From assembly GCA_009760855.2 (NCBI GenBank), contig WPIO01000019.1:4689501-4753500 (forward strand): 64,000 nucleotides of DNA. Reading direction: 5' to 3'. Position numbers and translations under genes: made by a program. Shown piece after piece: positions 61,922 to 64,000 of this stretch; positions within the stretch are counted from its first letter, which is position 1, and each line of letters starts with the position of its first letter. Below the pieces are notes generated by a model. It did no database searches, was not told the origin of the DNA, and was given only the letters and a program-made list of their open reading frames with translations. This DNA comes from Cristatella mucedo. Its lineage: Eukaryota; Bryozoa; Phylactolaemata; Cristatellidae.

Positions 61922-63082
61922 CTTAAAAAAAGATTTCACTATTCAGCAATAGCATAACGACTGGCAATGAGCAAAAACCGAAAGCGGGCAGCTTGATCGG
62001 GGCTATATAAATGATTACTGTTACCTAATGCATAAATAACCAGTGTCAGGTTTTTCTTCCTTTCATATCGGTTAATGGATAGAAAAGTATAAGCACATTC
62101 CTGCTGTGCACACTCTCCGGGAATGATTCCATTGTCGAACGATGAAAAGTTGGGAATTGGATATACCACGTCTAAATTGACATGGCTCAGCGTCGTAAAC
62201 GTGTCTCTGAATATGTTAGCTGAAAAATAGCGCATCTTCACATACAGATCCCGGAAAAAAAACTGCATGAATTGAAAGCCTTGAAATTCGACCGCACCTC
62301 AGCACTTGCTATAAATGTGCATACTTTTGCATCGGCAGAACTTGTAATAATATTAGCAATAAAGTACGTTTGATATAGCGCCACCAGAGAGAACTCAAAT
62401 CTCTTTCTAGGCACTTTACATTTGCTGCCAAGGAAGCACGATCGAATAGTTTAGTGGTAGAATGTTCAATGACAACAAACATATGATGGTTAGGGGGTAT
62501 GCACAGAGCCAGCAAGCAAATATGGTTAGTGGCAGCATGCACAGTGTCAGTACTCATAAGCACGTAAAGGACTATGGTTCGTGTACCTGTAAAGTTGCTG
62601 TTGACAAGCACTCGATCGGCCTGTCCGGTAGTCTTTTCCTCAAGCCAATCGATGGGTGCCCTGTATATTCTCTTGAGCAAGCTTGCCCTTGACGTAAGCA
62701 GCATGTCGGGGAAATGGCAATAGAATATTATCTTCTTGCGTGAGAGTCTAAGTACCGGGATGCAAGCTGAAATCTGGTCGCAGAAAATTACATCAAAAGT
62801 TGCACTTGTTATAAATACTACATGAAATGCTACGTAGATCATCCGTAGGTAGGCGCAGAAAGCGGCACACCTCCGGAATATGTGGCGAGGCAGCCAATCG
62901 CCTACGGTGGTCACGTTCAGAGTACCGTCCCTGGTCTCCTGGAAACAATGATTAGGATCGTGATGTGCTGTATAAAAATGCACCTGGTGACCATTTGATT
63001 TCAATGCCAGTGCCGCATCTATAACAGCTCTCTCAGCACCGCCGATACCCAGGTCAGGGTGAACGAACGCCACCCGTACCAT
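61419..63082 (-). CDS. ALG2: ALG2 alpha-1,3/1,6-mannosyltransferase (3 exons)
   Basis: Joined on the minus strand: 63082-62587, 62219-62025, 61921-61419; 1194 bases, 397 residues (vertebrate ALG2 is about 416). All splice sites are GT-AG with phase 1 at both introns. The start region [20 protein letters not shown] and [10 protein letters not shown] are ALG2 signatures. The GT-B C-terminal lobe has [18 protein letters not shown] and [20 protein letters not shown] with the retaining-glycosyltransferase E-x7-E pair (Glu306, Glu314), then [17 protein letters not shown]. Family knowledge: ALG2 adds the second and third mannoses to the dolichol-linked N-glycan precursor on the cytosolic face of the ER. 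Intron 1 (367 bases) contains an L2 fragment; intron 2 is only 103 bases. The start is the ATG directly before V-R-V-A-F-V-H-P. Confidence 0.96.
62025..62219 (-). CDS. ALG2: ALG2 exon 2
   Basis: Acceptor TTTTCAG, donor TTAG|GTAACA. Codes [20 protein letters not shown] through [24 protein letters not shown]-[FY]-E-R-K-K-N is diagnostic of ALG2. Confidence 0.95.
62350..62573 (-). mobile_element. L2 3' UTR copy in ALG2 intron 1
   Basis: TAATAATATTAGCAATAAAG, ATAGCGCCACCAGAGAGAAC and GGTTAGTGGCAGCATGCACA to AAGCACGTAAAGGAC. Same strand as ALG2, ending 12 bases from the 5' splice donor (62586). Confidence 0.8.
62587..63082 (-). CDS. ALG2: ALG2 exon 1
   Basis: ATG at 63082-63080, donor ACAG|GTACAC. 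Codes residues 1-165, the N-terminal GT-B lobe with the G-I-G-G-A-E-R loop, D-G-T-L..V-G-D-W-L-P-R and a membrane-associated hydrophobic stretch [17 protein letters not shown]. Confidence 0.96.

Positions 63083-64000
<918 letters not shown>

Overview
This is a metazoan nuclear genome window, most likely from an invertebrate. Genes are split into many small exons by long introns with GT-AG borders. Intron and intergenic DNA is filled with L2/CR1-type non-LTR retrotransposons ending in (ATT)n, tRNA-derived SINEs and long dinucleotide microsatellites. There are no prokaryotic operons, CRISPR arrays or recognisable functional tRNA or rRNA genes. The sequence alone does not fix the phylum.

Three gene models can be assembled by joining exons whose splice phases agree. 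(1) SMYD4, + strand, 2952-42167: 17 coding exons encoding 752 residues, with N-terminal TPR-like helices, a MYND finger, the SET core (NHSC, GEEI..CYG), a post-SET CxCxxC, an extra zinc ribbon and a C-terminal TPR. It is a predicted lysine methyltransferase. (2) An unrecognised type I membrane protein, + strand, about 46190-57099. Six well-supported exons encode an ectodomain with at least one canonical Ig fold, one transmembrane helix and a Pro/Ala/Ser-rich tail; two further 5' exons are tentative. (3) ALG2, - strand, 63082-61419: three exons, 397 residues, an ER mannosyltransferase of N-glycan assembly.

Layout: 1-2950 is upstream DNA with TA, GA and CA repeats, a SINE and L2 tails. 2952-42167 is SMYD4, whose introns hold most of the transposons, including a long L2 at 23-26 kb with a second element nested inside it. 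42168-46189 is intergenic, with SMYD4 polyadenylation signals. 46190-58300 is the Ig-like gene; its upstream exons lie in AT-rich DNA and its last three in GC- and CpG-rich DNA. 58790-60770 is mostly L2 debris, including a copy with a twin-priming 5' inversion. 61419-63082 is ALG2, with a retroelement in intron 1. The window ends in a TC/TA microsatellite and unassigned DNA.

The three genes have no evident shared pathway. The candidate for a previously undescribed system is the orphan Ig-like membrane protein. The transposon biology (nested insertions, target-site duplications, a SINE sharing its tail with the resident LINEs) is also unusually readable.
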